64,000 bases of DNA, taken from NCBI GenBank assembly GCA_043228905.1, contig JBHGNT010000011.1:13516001-13580000 (forward strand), written 5' to 3'. Position 1 is the stretch's first letter. Each line of letters opens with the position of its first letter. A program made the position numbers and the translations under genes. Below the pieces are notes generated by a model. The model saw only the letters and a list, made by a program, of their open reading frames with translations, made no database searches and had not been told where the DNA came from. The DNA comes from Azolla caroliniana. Lineage: Eukaryota; Polypodiophyta. Below are positions 45,306 to 57,007 of this stretch, piece by piece.

Positions 45306-46598
45306 ACTATCTCCCCCTTAATGTGACGAGTGGAATGAGTCGGCATTGATTGCGGACCGGGTTTGTCCTGATATTTTCAATGGAACTCAACAAGAAGATC
45401 TTGAGCATTGGCGACATGCTCGACGGGTTCCCAAGTACGTTCACTCGGACTATAGCCAAGCCAATCGACCAAATAATAAAGTTTGTTGCGAACAAATTTG
45501 GAGTCGAGGATGGCAGCAACTTCATACTCTGGGCCAACGTCTAACTCAAGCGGGGGCGATAGTGGTGTAACACGATCGAGAAGAGTGTTTGTTTTATAAG
45601 GTTCAAGAAGAGAATTATGGAAGACCGGATGTATCCGAAGATGCAGAGGAAGATCAAGGCAGAATGTGACATCATTAACCTTACCAGTAATACGGAAAGG
45701 ACCGAGTCGGCGATAATCCAACTTGTTGCACGGTCAAGTAGTCTTGATGTGACGACGTAAAAGCCATACCCGATCTCCGATGGAAAAAGAGGAGGGAAGC
45801 CGATGACGGTCTGCGTAAGTCTTCTGTGTCTGTTGAGCATGACGAAGATGAGTAGAGAGATCCATCTGGATCTTACGTAGTCTCTCCAAATGATCCTTGG
45901 CACGAGGATTGGTAGGTAGCTCTAGGGTGTTGATCACCGACCAACGAGGATGAGAACCGGTATAAGCGTAAAATGGGGAGACTCAAGTCGAGGAGTGAAC
46001 ATCATTATTATACGCAAACTCCGGAAAGTGGAGAATCTCGGCCCAATCATCTTGTTGATAACTCAAAAAACACCGGAGATATTGCTCCAACGTTTGGTTT
46101 GTTCATTCCGCTTGCCCATCGATTTGAGGATGGTAGCCGGAGGAGAGGTTGCAAGAGACCTTGAGCATCTTGAAGAGATGCTACCAAAATTTGGAGACAA
46201 ATTTTGGTCCTCGGTCACTGATGATACTGTCTAGGAGGCCATGATGCCGAAATACCTCACGCATGACAAGGGCAACAATTTCCTCGCTAGTGATGGCCTT
46301 AGTACACGGCACAAAATGTGCCATCTTTGTATATCGATCGACGACAGTTAAGATAGTATCGAACCCCTTCGAGACCGGCAGATCTGTGATAAAGTCAAGA
46401 CAAATAGACTCCCACGGCTTACTTGGAATCGGTAAGGGTTCCAACAAGCCATATGGATGGTGTCGTGGCATCTTTGCTCGGCAGCAAGCATCACAGGTTC
46501 GAACGTAGTCGTCGACAAAACGTCGCATATGGGGCCACCAAAAGGATCGTTGAACTAGATCCAACGTCTTAGTACTACCGCAATGTCCCGCCATATGG
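45306..46598 (-). pseudogene. G2 integrase core and chromodomain
   Basis: Right to left: zinc-binding end (GHCGSTKTLDLVQRSFWWP, then CDACCRAKM), catalytic core with SICLDFITDLP and IISDRGPKF (two of the three acidic residues), a damaged stretch at 46,180-45,940 where frames switch and the Glu motif is lost, an SH3-like C-terminal part (RVWLLRRHIKTT, LDYRRLGPFRI), and a chromodomain EYEVAAILDSKFVRNKLYYL..DWLGYSPSERTWEP near 45,520-45,400. Chromodomains of this kind guide integration to chromatin. It joins the upstream half at 51,942 across copia-A2. Confidence 0.88.
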
Positions 46599-47210
46599 TG
46601 TTGGAATTACGGTCCCTTTCGGATGGGATGGTCGGATGTCAATGCCGACGAGCCCGGTTTCGGTTTCGGATCCGGATGATGAAGACCCCGGCTTCGGTGC
46701 CGGATGACGGATGTACCCAGAGAGCGTTCCGGATGCAGGGACATATCCGTGAATATGTTCGCTATGGGCCCCTGAGGCTATAGTTGTAAATAGCCCAAAG
46801 TCATATAAGTATAAATATGACTTAGGGCAAATAGTTTTAGAGTTGCTGCTTATTTTTCTGTTTTTCCACTCAAGGGGAGTGAAGCGAGAGCAGCCGCGAG
46901 AGAGAGAGAGAGAGATAGAGCGCGAGAGACGAAGAGGTAGACGCCTCTGTGTATTTCCGCCGCCTGTGGCGAGGACAACGAGCTCAAGGTCGTCGCCTTG
47001 CAGCTCGCCATTGTATACTTCTCTGTATAGTGTTTGGTTTGGAGTCTTGTACTCCCGTGGTTTTTCCCGTCTAGGGTTTTCCACGTTAATCCCTGTGTAC
47101 TCGCGTTTTATTTTGTTTCTACGTGTGGTTCCTATTTTCTGCTCCATTGACCCGCGATTAATCGGTTGTGGCCGACTGAAGAAGGTGAATAGAAGGTTCG
47201 ATTCCCAACA
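46599..47210 (+). repeat. Copia-A2 5' LTR
   Basis: TGTTGGAATTACGGTCCC to TTCCCAACA, TATA-like gtataaatatga near 46,810. It shares blocks with the A1 LTR (ataaatatgacttagggcaa, tgcttatttttctg) but differs widely in U3 and U5. Confidence 0.92.
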
Positions 47211-47213
47211 AAC

Positions 47214-47225
47214 TGGTATCAGAGC
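47214..47225 (+). other. Copia-A2 primer binding site
   Basis: TGGTATCAGAGC three bases behind the LTR. Confidence 0.92.
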
Positions 47226-47240
47226 GAGCTGTTGCAGAAA

Positions 47241-50200
47241 ATGGAAGGCGGCGGCAGCGGGCAGCCGGGAATGATGGTGCTGAATGCGCTGAATTACGCC
47301 GACTGGAAGATCAAGATGGAGGATCTTCTGATTGTTCGGGACCTGTACGAACCGATTGACAGGTCGGAAATACCGAAAGGGGTACTTGAGTCGGAGTGGA
47401 AGCTCCTGAACCGGAAAGCCGTAGCGACGATCCGACAATATGTCGATGTGAGTGTCCTACAACATGTGGCGAACGACACCAACGCATATGAGATGTGGAA
47501 GAAGCTGTCGGGCCTCTACGAGAGGAAGAATGCCTTGAACCGGACCTCCCTGATGAGGAAGATAGTGAATCTCAAGTACCGGGATGGCGAGAGTATGGTG
47601 GAACACGTAAGCACGTTCATGGGATTCGTGAACCAGCTTGCGGCGATTAAGTTCCCGTTGGAGGATGCAATGCAAGCCATCATCCTGATGTGTACATTGC
47701 CGGAAAGCTAGGAGAACTTGGTGGTGACTCTCAGCACCTCGTGCACCGAAGATAACTTGTCCTTACAAACGGTAAAGACAAGTATTTTGAACGAAGAAGC
47801 GCGTCGGAGAGATAAAGAACCGGCCTCCGACACGAAGGCGCTGCTTACCGAATCGGATCGGGGAAGACAATGGAACCGGAGTCCGCAAAGACGGGAGAAG
47901 TCGGGGACCCGGTCGCAGTCAAGAGGAAGGCCTACATGCTTCCACTGTGGGAAGCCGGGGCACTTCCGAAAGAATTGCCGGCATTACCGAAAAGACAACG
48001 GAGCCGACGACACCGACTCGAAGAAGTCACCGGAGAGAAACGGTGCATACCGGGGAGCCACGGACCGGAGAGGTTCGGATCGGCGAGGGCAGGATCGGAA
48101 AGGAACAACGGCACTCGCGGCAAGTGAGGAAGAAATCATGCTCATCACCGAAGAAGGTGAGCTAAACGTTGCCGGCGATGAGACGACCTGGGTGGTCGAT
48201 TCCGGAGCATCGTTCCACCTGACCCCGGAGAGAAGATACTTCTCATCCTACACAGCCGGTGAGCATGGCTGTGTTCGGATGGGAAATGAAGGTACGTGCC
48301 GGATTGCCGGCATAGGAGACGTGTGGTTGACAACCCCGACCGGATGCAAAATGCTGCTGAAGGATGTCCGACACGTTCCGGAGGTTCGATTGAACCTGAT
48401 TTCGGCCGGGAGGCTAGACGATGAAGGCTACACTGGTAGCATCCGGAACGGCGTAATGAAGTTCAGCAAGGGGAGCCTGATAGTGGCTCGGGCCCGGAAA
48501 GACAACACACTGTACCTGATGAATGCCCGGTTATGTCCGGAAGAGCTGAATGTGGCAACCGACACTGTCGGTGAGCTGTGGCACAAGAGACTGTGCCACA
48601 TGAGTGAGAAGGGGATGAAGAGGCTTGCAGAAGACAACCTCATCCCAGTGAAGCATGTGCACCTGGAGAAGTGCACCGATTGCCTGGCCGGTAAGCAGAA
48701 CCGAACCTCCTTCCACTCAAGGCCACCGACGAGACGTAGCGCACCATTGGAGTTGGTGCACACTGACGTGTGTCAGGTAGAGACGAAGTCACATGGCGGA
48801 GCCCAGTACTTCGTAACATTCATAGATGACCATAGCCGGAAGCTGTGGACGGCACCGTTGAAGACAAAGGACCAAGTATTGTCTGTCTTCAAAGAACTCC
48901 ACGCGAGAGTGGAAAGGGAATCCGGCAAGAAGCTGAAAGCGATACGAGCGGATAACGGAGGGGAATACCGGGGGCAGTTCCAGGAGTACTGTCGCTCGAA
49001 GGGAATCCGGCTCGAGTTTACTGTGCCGAAGACGCCGGAACTGAACGGGCTGGCCGAGAGGATGAACCGGACCATAATGGAGAGGGTCCGGAGTATGCTG
49101 GCGCATGCGAAATTACCCAAGGGGTTTTGGGCTGAGGCAATGTCGACGGCGACATACGTGATAAACAGATCACCCTCAGTACCTCTGGACGGAGACACGC
49201 CGCAGAAAGTGTGGACCGGTAAGGAAGTGTCCTACCGGCATCTGAAGGTGTTCGGGTGTCTCGCATACGTGCATGTGGCAAAGGACCGGAGAGGAAAGCT
49301 AGATCCAAAGACCCGGCCATGCATATTCCTCGGTTACGGCGACGACGAGTTCGGCTACCGAGTATGGGACCCGGTCGACAAGAAGATATTCAGGAGTCGA
49401 GACATCATCTTCATGGAGGACAAGACACTCGCCGACTGGGAGTCGGAGAAGAAGATGAAGAGCTCCAAGTCGACCGGTGAGGATCAACTCTACGAGGAGC
49501 AGTCCCGACCGGCAAGGGACCGGTTAGCACTCGAGGATCCGGCCGAAGACGGTGTAGAAACAGAACCGGCCGAAGAAGATGAAAATGATACCGGAACCGG
49601 CCCCGATCCCGAAATGGATTCGGATGAAGAAGAATCAGAAGAACCGGTTACCGAAGCTCCGGAACGGAGATATCCTCTAAGAGAGAGAAGGGCCCCCCGG
49701 AGATTTCCGGAACCAGAGCACGTGCTGCTAACCGACGAGGGGGAGCCGGAGAGCTTTGAAGAAGCAAAACATGACACCCAGAGCCGCAGGTGGTTGAGTG
49801 CCATGCAGGACGAGATGGATTCCCTGCATGAGAACCACACATATGAACTTGTGGAGTTGCCGAAAGGAAAGCGGGCACTTCGAAACAAGTGGGTGTTCAA
49901 GCTGAAACCGGGAGATGCCGGAAACCCCCCGAGATACAAAGCCAGGATCGTGGTGAAGGGGTTTCAGCAGAAGAAGGGCGTCGACTTCGACGAGATATTT
50001 GCCCCGGTAGTGAAGATGACCTCCATCCGGACGGTGCTGAGCATAGCGGCAAGCATGGACCTCGAGGTAGAACAGATGGACGTGAAGACGGCATTCCTTC
50101 ACGGTGACCTCGATGAAGAGATCTACATGCAGCAACCGGAAGGATTCGAGAAGAAAGGGAAGGAGCACCTGGTATGCCGGTTGAAGAAGAGCCTTTATGG

Positions 50201-51314
50201 ACTGAAGCAGGCTCCCCGGCAATGGTACCGGAAGTTCGACTCCTTCATGACCGACGAAGGGTACCTCAAAACGCAGTCCGACCACTGCGTGTTTGTGAAG
50301 AAGTTCGAAGGAGGAGACTTTCTAATACTCCTCCTGTACGTGGACGACATGTTGATCGTCGGACGGGACCAGGTCAAGATACGGATGCTGAAGAAGGCTC
50401 TTTACCGAACCTTCTCAATGAAGGACTTGGGTCCGGCGAGACAGATACTAGGGATGCACATCATCCGGGACCGGAAGAAGAAGCGGTTGTGGTTGTCACA
50501 GGAGAAGTACGTGACAAAGGTGCTTCACCGGTTCAACATGTCGGAAGCAAGACCGGTCGGATCGACCCTCCCGGCAAACTGCAAGCTGTCCAGCAAGCAA
50601 AGTCCCAAGACAAAGGCTGAAAAGGAGGATATGATGAAAGTGCCGTATGCCTCAGCCGTCGGGAGCTTGATGTACGCCATGGTGTGTACGAGACCGGACA
50701 TAGGATATGCAGTCGGAGTGGTGAGCCGGTACATGAGCAATCCCGGCAAAGAGCATTGGAACGCGGCCAAGTGGATACTCCGATACCTGAAAGGCACGGC
50801 AAACGTGTGCCTCCGATTCGGCTCCGGTAAGCCCGAACTCGACGGCTTCACCGATTCGGATATGTCGGCTGATGCAGATACCAGCCGGTCCACATCAGGG
50901 TATGTGATGACGTATGTAGGGGGAGCCGTTTTGTGGCAGTCGAGGCTGCAGAAGACGGTTGCATTGTCAACCACGGAGGCGGAGTACATGGCAGCTGTTG
51001 AAGCCGGCAAGGAAATAATATGGATGAAGGACTTCATCAGAGAGCTCGGTATCCAGCAGGAGGAGTACCGACTCTACTGCGACAGTCAGAGTGCAATCCA
51101 CCTTGCGAAGAACGCGGCCTATCACTCCCGGACGAAGCACATCCAGCGAAGATATCACTGGATCCGGGAAAGGATAGAAGACAAGGAGTTCGTGCTGACA
51201 AAGATCCACACGGACGAGAACGGGTCGGATATGCTGACCAAGGTCCTCACACCCGACAAGCTGGAAGCATGCCGGAAGAGGATCGGATTGGAAAGACATC
51301 CCATGCCGAAGTGA
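47241..51314 (+). pseudogene. Copia-A2 gag-pol with a single nonsense codon
   Basis: 4,074 bp, same length as the A1 ORF and, by eye, about 98% the same protein. All domains match: zinc knuckle CFHCGKPGHFRKNC, DSGAS, DNGGEY, YVDD, STTEAEYM. Codon 157 is tag (47,709-47,711) where A1 has Trp in the conserved Gag motif SWENL, so translation should stop within Gag. The rest (47,712-51,314) is open, which fits either a very recent mutation or mobilisation in trans by an intact relative. Confidence 0.93.
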
Positions 51315-51324
51315 AGGGGGAGTT

Positions 51325-51936
51325 TGTTGGAATTACGGTCCCTTTCGGATGGGATGGTCGGATGTCAATGCCGACGAGCCCGGTTTCGGTTTCGGATCCG
51401 GATGATGAAGACCCCGGCTTCGGTGCCGGATGACGGATGTACCCAGAGAGCGTTCCGGATGCAGGGACATATCCGTGAATATGTTCGCTATGGGCCCCTG
51501 AGGCTATAGTTGTAAATAGCCCAAAGTCATATAAGTATAAATATGACTTAGGGCAAATAGTTTTAGAGTTGCTGCTTATTTTTCTGTTTTTCCACTCAAG
51601 GGGAGTGAAGCGAGAGCAGCCGCGAGAGAGAGAGAGAGAGATAGAGCGCGAGAGACGAAGAGGTAGACGCCTCTGTGTATTTCCGCCGCCTGTGGCGAGG
51701 ACAGCGAGCTCAAGGTCGTCGCCTTGCAGCTCGCCATTGTATACTTCTCTGTATAGTGTTTGGTTTGGAGTCTTGTACTCCCGTGGTTTTTCCCGTCTAG
51801 GGTTTTCCACGTTAATCCCTGTGTACTCGCGTTTTATTTTGTTTCTACGTGTGGTTCCTATTTTCTGCTCCATTGACCCGCGATTAATCGGTTGTGGCCG
51901 ACTGAAGAAGGTGAATAGAAGGTTCGATTCCCAACA
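51325..51936 (+). repeat. Copia-A2 3' LTR
   Basis: 612 bp, preceded by the purine tract aagggggagttt and followed by tatgg. Confidence 0.92.
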
Positions 51937-51941
51937 TATGG

Positions 51942-53704
51942 GTGTCGTGACAACTTTGGACGATTTGAAGGCGATAGGAGCAATTGGGGACATATACAAG
52001 CTTTTTAAAGAATAACAAACCATCATGATATTCGAATTGTCGGTAGTCCATACCTGGTTGCTGAGACTGAGAACAGGATGCCCGAGAGGTATCAATGTGC
52101 GCCAGAATGTCTTGAGCAAAATTGTCCGTCTTCAAATTCGCACGTATGGTGTCGATAATCTAGGAATCCATTGGGGTGTGAAAAATCCGCGTTGTGTGCA
52201 ATCGTGTTGGTCCCAAGATTACTTGCTTTTGATTATCGAACACGGGATCACCAGGACGAGGTGCAAGATATGAACGCCGTTATAGTGCATTTGCCTTTCC
52301 TTGCTGCTTCTCTGCTCGATATGCGATTTTGAAATCAAAACGTGTGAGGAATTGAGCCCACCTAGCTTGCCGTCGATTTAGCACACGAGCGTTCTGGAAA
52401 TAAGAAAGATTCTTGTGATCACTGAAGATGATGACCTGATGTGGAGAGCCCTCCAAAAAATGCCGCCATTGCACAAATGAATCCACGATGGCTAATAACT
52501 CCTTGTCATGTATTTCGTAGTTTATTTCCGTAGCATTGAATTTGCACGAATGGAAAGCCACAGGATGTAACTCTTCTTTATCTCCTTGTTGAGAAAGGAT
52601 GCTACCGAGGGCGAAATCTGATGCGTCGGCCTCCATGATGAATGGTTTGCTTGTATCCACATGGGCTAGAATAGGTGCTAATGTAAAGGCTTTCTTAAGA
52701 TGCCGAAAAGCCATGTCCGCTTCATTGGACCAAAGAAATGCTTGTCCCTTCTTCGTAAGTTGTGTGAGAGGTAAAATAATCTTCGAGTAATCCTGTATAA
52801 ACTTGAAGTAGAAGTTAGCAAAACCTAGAAAACATTGTACATCTCGTACTGACCGTGGAATTTGCCACTCTAGCACAATTTGGACTTTAGCTAGATCCAT
52901 GGAGATGCCCTTTGAGAAGATAACGTAGCCTAGAAATTCCACTTGCTTGCAGTCAAAGCTACATTTTTCTAGCTTGGCATAAAGACCATTCTCGCGGAGT
53001 CGGTTTAGTACTAATAGTACATGAGAATCGTGCTCTTCCTGGGTCTTCGAATAAATCAATAGATCATCCAGATAGATGATCAAATAGATATCCAAGAGGT
53101 CTCTGAATATATCATTTGCCATGTGTTGGAAGACTGCAGGTGCATTGGTTAGACCGAACGACATAACAATATATTCGAAATGCCCATACCGCGTGCGAAA
53201 GGCAGTCTTCCATTCATCTCCCGGTCGGATCCACACGAGGTTATACGCTCCTCGTAAATCGATTTTTGTAAAAAACTTGGCACCATTAACTTGCTCTAAA
53301 AGACTTGATATAAGAGGAAGTGCATACCTATTCCGGATGGTGACCTTATTTAAGCTGCGGTAATCAACGACAAGACGAAGTGAGCCATCTTTCTTCTTGA
53401 CAAAGAAGATGGGTGCTCTGGCCGGAGATTTCGAATGACAAATAAACCTGCTTGCCAAGTTCTCCTCTATGTAGGCTCGAAGGACTTCTAACTCGGTGGG
53501 TGACAAGTTGTAGATTGGTCCCCATGGTGGCTCTGCTCCTGGTTGTAAATCGATGGGACAATTGTAGGGACGATGATGAGGAAGAGTACCGGCTTTTACC
53601 TTGTCAAATACGTTGGCATAAGGATGATATTTCGCCGGAAGTTGCACTAAGGATTCCTCCTTAATATTGTTGGAAGGATGTACTGATATGGCAAATAGGA
53701 ACAT
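51942..53704 (-). pseudogene. G2 reverse transcriptase, RNase H and integrase N-terminus
   Basis: A 474-residue open stretch (53,704-52,280) carries the whole RT: FFVKKKDGSLRLVVDYRSLN, FTKIDLRGAYN, MSFGLTNAPAVFQ, active site YLDDLLIYS, thumb CFLGFANFYFKFI. RNase H follows ([37 protein letters not shown]). After a stop at 52,278 the frame goes on through a linker to 51,942, including DNFAQDIL and YHDGLLFF of the integrase start, and then meets copia-A2. RT itself looks undamaged. Confidence 0.9.
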
Positions 53705-54260
53705 TGCCTCCTTCTGTCCTTCTTCACGTAGTTGACGTAATGAAATGGTCGAAACTCGATGAGTAGATTCTTGGGGTTGTCGATATCAGACTTCTCTTGT
53801 TCTCCAATCTATGTCTGGATTATGTAGTTCAAACCAAGTTAATCCTAGGACAATGGGATGCTCTGGACTACTAATTATATTAAATGATACTACACACACA
53901 AAACTACCTAGGACAACTTGAATGGGTTCGAACTCTTCTACAATATTCCCGGAAACAATGGGATGACCATCAATGACTACTACAAATGCGGGGCAAGGAA
54001 GTTTTCTTAAGGATATCTAAGAAGCTTGGGCAAAATTTCGATCCATGAAACAGGATTTGGCTCCGGAATCTAAAAGTGCTAGGACTTGTGCTGGGGGAGT
54101 ACTTTTAGTACTAACCATGACTTGGGCTAGGAACACATTGCTAACTTTCTTGGAGGGAATGGAACCACTAATGGGCTGTACAGATCTAGGGCTGTCCAAC
54201 CAAATGGCTCCTATTTTGACTGGACTAAATCGTTTAACTCTTCATCTAATTGACTAAGGA
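53705..54260 (-). pseudogene. G2 protease
   Basis: Retropepsin segment with VLALLDSGAKSCFMDRNF (catalytic DSG present) near 54,090-54,040, then stops at 54,017 and 53,785 split the rest, which still shows EHPIVLGLTWFELHNPDIDW-like coding near 53,860-53,810. Confidence 0.8.
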
Positions 54261-55135
54261 TTTCAAATTTGTTTGAGATACTTGGGCTATTAGTACTATT
54301 AATACTATCAGACACTCTATTAGTACTATTAATACTATCAGATACTCCTAAGGGAAAAATTGACTCGGGTTTAGTACATGCTACGATTTGATTTACCTAT
54401 CTTCTTGGGCTATGGGGACAATTGATTGCGATATGCCCTGGTCCACCGCAATAAAGACATAATCGATTTGCACGGCGTCGTTGCTTTTCTTCTTCCGATA
54501 ACGGGCCACATCGACGCATGGCGTCGATCTCCATCAGTGTCGAAGTATTTGCTTGAGGTACGTTACGTGTGAACGCTTTAGCCGCGACTGAGGCGTATGT
54601 GGGCTCCGGCCTAGAGCGTGGTATTTGTAATTGACGTTCGGAATGCTGTTCGAAAAGGCGGTTGTCACATTGGACCGCTCGACTGATTGCCTCCGTAAGA
54701 GATTTTGGTTCTTCGAGGAAGGTTAAAAATAAATCTTTTACATCGTTTCGCAGGCCGTAGCGAAACTGCTCCATTAGTGCTTGACCATCCCAGGGAATAT
54801 CGGAGGTGAGTAGACGGAAATCCGTTGCATAGGCAGAGGCTGGACAATCGCCTTGACGCAATTGTTGGATCTTGTTGATCATCATCCTGATGCTGTCGGT
54901 GTCTCCAAAGCAGGATTTAAACTCACTAATAAAATCTTCAAAGTTATTAAGCAAGGACGATTGTTTTTCTAGAAGCGGAGCAAACCATGCTAAGGCTGAG
55001 CCGCTAAGCAACGTGCCTATTAGGCCGACTCGGGATGCATCAGTGGGGTATCGGGAAGGATGCATTTGGATAACTAATTGTACCTGATTAAGGAATCCCT
55101 TGAATTGCGATCGCGTTGTTGTGCCTTTCGGCTCC

Positions 55136-55822
55136 GGATCGTTGCGTGAGTCGGGTGGGAACCGCTGGGGTTTTGGACTAGGAGGAAAGAAAATTCTAAG
55201 GCAATTAAGAATATGAAATTATTGTAAGAAAGAAAGATATGAAAAACTCGTGAATCCCATGAGTATAGTGTATTAGTGAGTACTCAAATTAAGAGAGAAA
55301 AATAGTTAGCAAACTCGTGGATCCCACGATTATATTATATTAATCAACCCTTGTAAAATAATCAACAACCTCTATACATCTTTCTCTCTTCCTTATATAG
55401 TGTTGGAAGAGTCTAAGTTTATCACATGCAAGCATCATGCTTTTCCTATCTTTAGTTTCATGCACACTACATGTGCATGATTAGCTTTCTATCTCATCTT
55501 TTCTTTTAACTCAAGTGTCTATGCATGAATAACTTTTTGTACTATGCATGTCTAGAATATTTACATGGGATAAAGTTTAGTATAACTTTGAAATTCATAA
55601 TATGCTAGTATAATGGTAAGGCTTAAAAATCGTTAACATGGAGGTATAAGGTTTGAATCCTGCCCTATGAATGTAACAATCTTTTCTTCTATTTACAAAT
55701 TTGTCTCTTCATCCGGTTCTCACCGGTTCTTCCTTACCGATTCCTCCTTCCAGTTCTCACCGGTGTCGTCCTTACCGGTTCCGAATCGTTGTGTGAATCG
55801 GGTGGGAACCACCGAGACTTTG
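55136..55822. repeat. 0.6 kb insertion between two copies of a 40 bp gag segment
   Basis: The 40 bp at 55,136-55,175 and 55,783-55,822 are about 80% alike. Between them lies AT-rich DNA with ccggttctcaccggttctt repeats near 55,715-55,770, the direct pair aactcgtgaatcccatgag / aactcgtggatcccacgat, and a tRNA-like stretch. Origin unknown. Confidence 0.6.
55605..55675 (+). other. tRNA-like A/B-box segment
   Basis: tagtataatggtaaggctt resembles a pol III A box and aaggtttgaatcctgccct a B box (consensus GGTTCGANTCC), about 40 bp apart. The arms do not fold into a full tRNA, so this is a SINE head or tRNA relic. Confidence 0.45.
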
Positions 55823-56198
55823 GTACGTTTCACGTAGTGTGTGATTCACACTACGACAGCGTTCCATCAAATTTCATAGGAAGTCCAATCTTTGACTCTT
55901 TATGAAATCCTTGGAGACTTGATCCTTGTTGTTGCAATGCTGCTTCGAGTTGTTGTACCCGTAATGCTAACTCCCCATGTTGTTGCTACGTTTGTTGTTT
56001 TTCTAGAGCGATTTGTTGCAGATCCCCTATGAGCCGTTGGTTTTCTTGTTCAAGGGCAACAAATTTTTCTTTTAGGCACTGTAGCTCGGAGAAAACGGAT
56101 TGATATTCTTGGGCGCTAACAGTAGCCATAGTATAGGGAAAAGGGTAGGAGGATGAGGGAGAACGACAAGTAGACTGGAGGAGAAATTTGGTTCAAAC

Positions 56199-56292
56199 TG
56201 TCAAGAATAGTACTAAAGCATAGAGAGAATTAGTACTAAAGAAGAGAAGTACTATTAGTACTAAGAGGACGGGATCGCGTAAGATTCCTGAC

Positions 56293-56343
<51 letters not shown>

Positions 56344-56635
56344 GATAACAACTAATATATTATGTGAAGGATAAGTACAAAACGGCTAAGAGGCTTAAGA
56401 CTGGAGTTGAACCAATTTGGTTCAACATAATGCCTAGTGCCTTCTTTTATAGTGTTCTCAGGAGTAATCCTGAAGCTTCTAGAATGTTCCAGAGAAATCT
56501 AGAATATACATTAATTTCCTATAATAAAACTTAAATGAAAATAATATTCTACGTATTACAATAGATGGTATAATGGTCAAGAGCTCGACCTATATAACAT
56601 AAGGTCATGGGTTCGAGTCTTGCTATATCATGACA
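56199..56635 (-). repeat. G2 5' LTR, full version
   Basis: 437 bp, minus strand TGTCATGATATAG to TTCTTGACA. It holds (taga)n-(ga)n near 56,303-56,338. The outer 96 bp (56,540-56,635) carry the tRNA-like segment that the 3' LTR lacks. Confidence 0.85.
56564..56630 (+). other. tRNA-like A/B-box segment in the G2 LTR
   Basis: tggtataatggtcaagagct (A-box-like) and catgggttcgagtcttgc (B-box-like), spaced as in tRNA genes, on the strand opposite to G2 transcription. No complete cloverleaf. Confidence 0.5.
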
Positions 56636-57007
56636 CGAACCGCCATAACAACAAGGGAGAACCCCCCAAGCTTTTTCGAATTGCAATCCATGCTAATGGT
56701 TGAGGAGCCATACACGGTCGAAAAGCACGACATCTGATGGGCAGGTGCTATATACACATGATGATCTCGGTTGAGGTCACGATCATGGTCGTGGAAATCG
56801 GAGGAGGAATGGCCGAGGAAGAGGTGGACGTCGTCCACAACAGTTTAATTCCAAGCAACAAGAAGGTCGAAACAGCCCAGGGAATTCCGGTATCGTGAAG
56901 ATTCTGGGCCATGGTGAGAAACCGGGGAATATCAGAAGAATAGGCGGGGTGGAGCATGTCCACTCACCCTTGTACAAATGGTGTAGGTAATATGGGTGCC
57001 TTTATGG
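56636..57007 (+). pseudogene. Copia-D gag, second part
   Basis: Resumes at cgaac with RTAITTRENPPSFFELQSML, then a stop after KHDI and an Arg/Gly-rich tail (GRGNRRRNGRGRGGRRPQQF) typical of the region before the zinc knuckle. It is cut at 57,008 by element E. Confidence 0.8.

Larger units (their letters stand above)
46599..51936 (+). mobile_element. Copia-A2, nearly intact sister of copia-A1
   Basis: 5,338 bp, two 612 bp LTRs, duplication tatgg at 46,594-46,598 and 51,937-51,941. LTRs differ by one base that I can see (a/g near 46,977 and 51,703). The gag-pol has the same length as in A1 but one nonsense codon. It sits in the G2 integrase region in opposite orientation, and removing it restores HDTHMAGHCGSTKTL. 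Confidence 0.93.
54397..56129 (-). pseudogene. G2 gag, with an internal insertion
   Basis: The ATG at 56,129 starts MATVSAQEYQSVFSELQCLK, a coiled-coil N-terminus (LEQENQRLIGDLQQIALEKQ). After a stop and a gap it continues as retrotrans_gag (TLLSGSALAWFAPLLEKQ, LRQGDCPASAYATDFRLL, RYGLRNDVKDLFLTF) and ends in a zinc knuckle CLYCGGPGHIAINC near 54,440. Position 55,176-55,782 is non-coding and is flanked by two copies of a gag stretch (gggtgggaacc near 55,155 and 55,800). Confidence 0.85.
44946..56635 (-). mobile_element. G2, Ty3/gypsy chromovirus (split by copia-A2)
   Basis: Minus-strand gypsy: 5' LTR 56,199-56,635, gag, protease, RT, RNase H, integrase with chromodomain, 3' LTR from 45,305 to 44,946. 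The outer ends are TGTCA..TGACA and are flanked by the duplication cgaac (44,941-44,945 and 56,636-56,640); removing it rejoins copia-D gag as GSFRT-AITTREN. The chromodomain behind integrase makes it a chromovirus. Several stops and frameshifts, and a nested copia-A2, make it inactive. Confidence 0.9.

Noticed and set aside
47709-47711. Programmed stop-codon readthrough in copia-A2
   Set aside because: The sister A1 has Trp at this codon and the site is within Gag, not at a Gag/Pol border.
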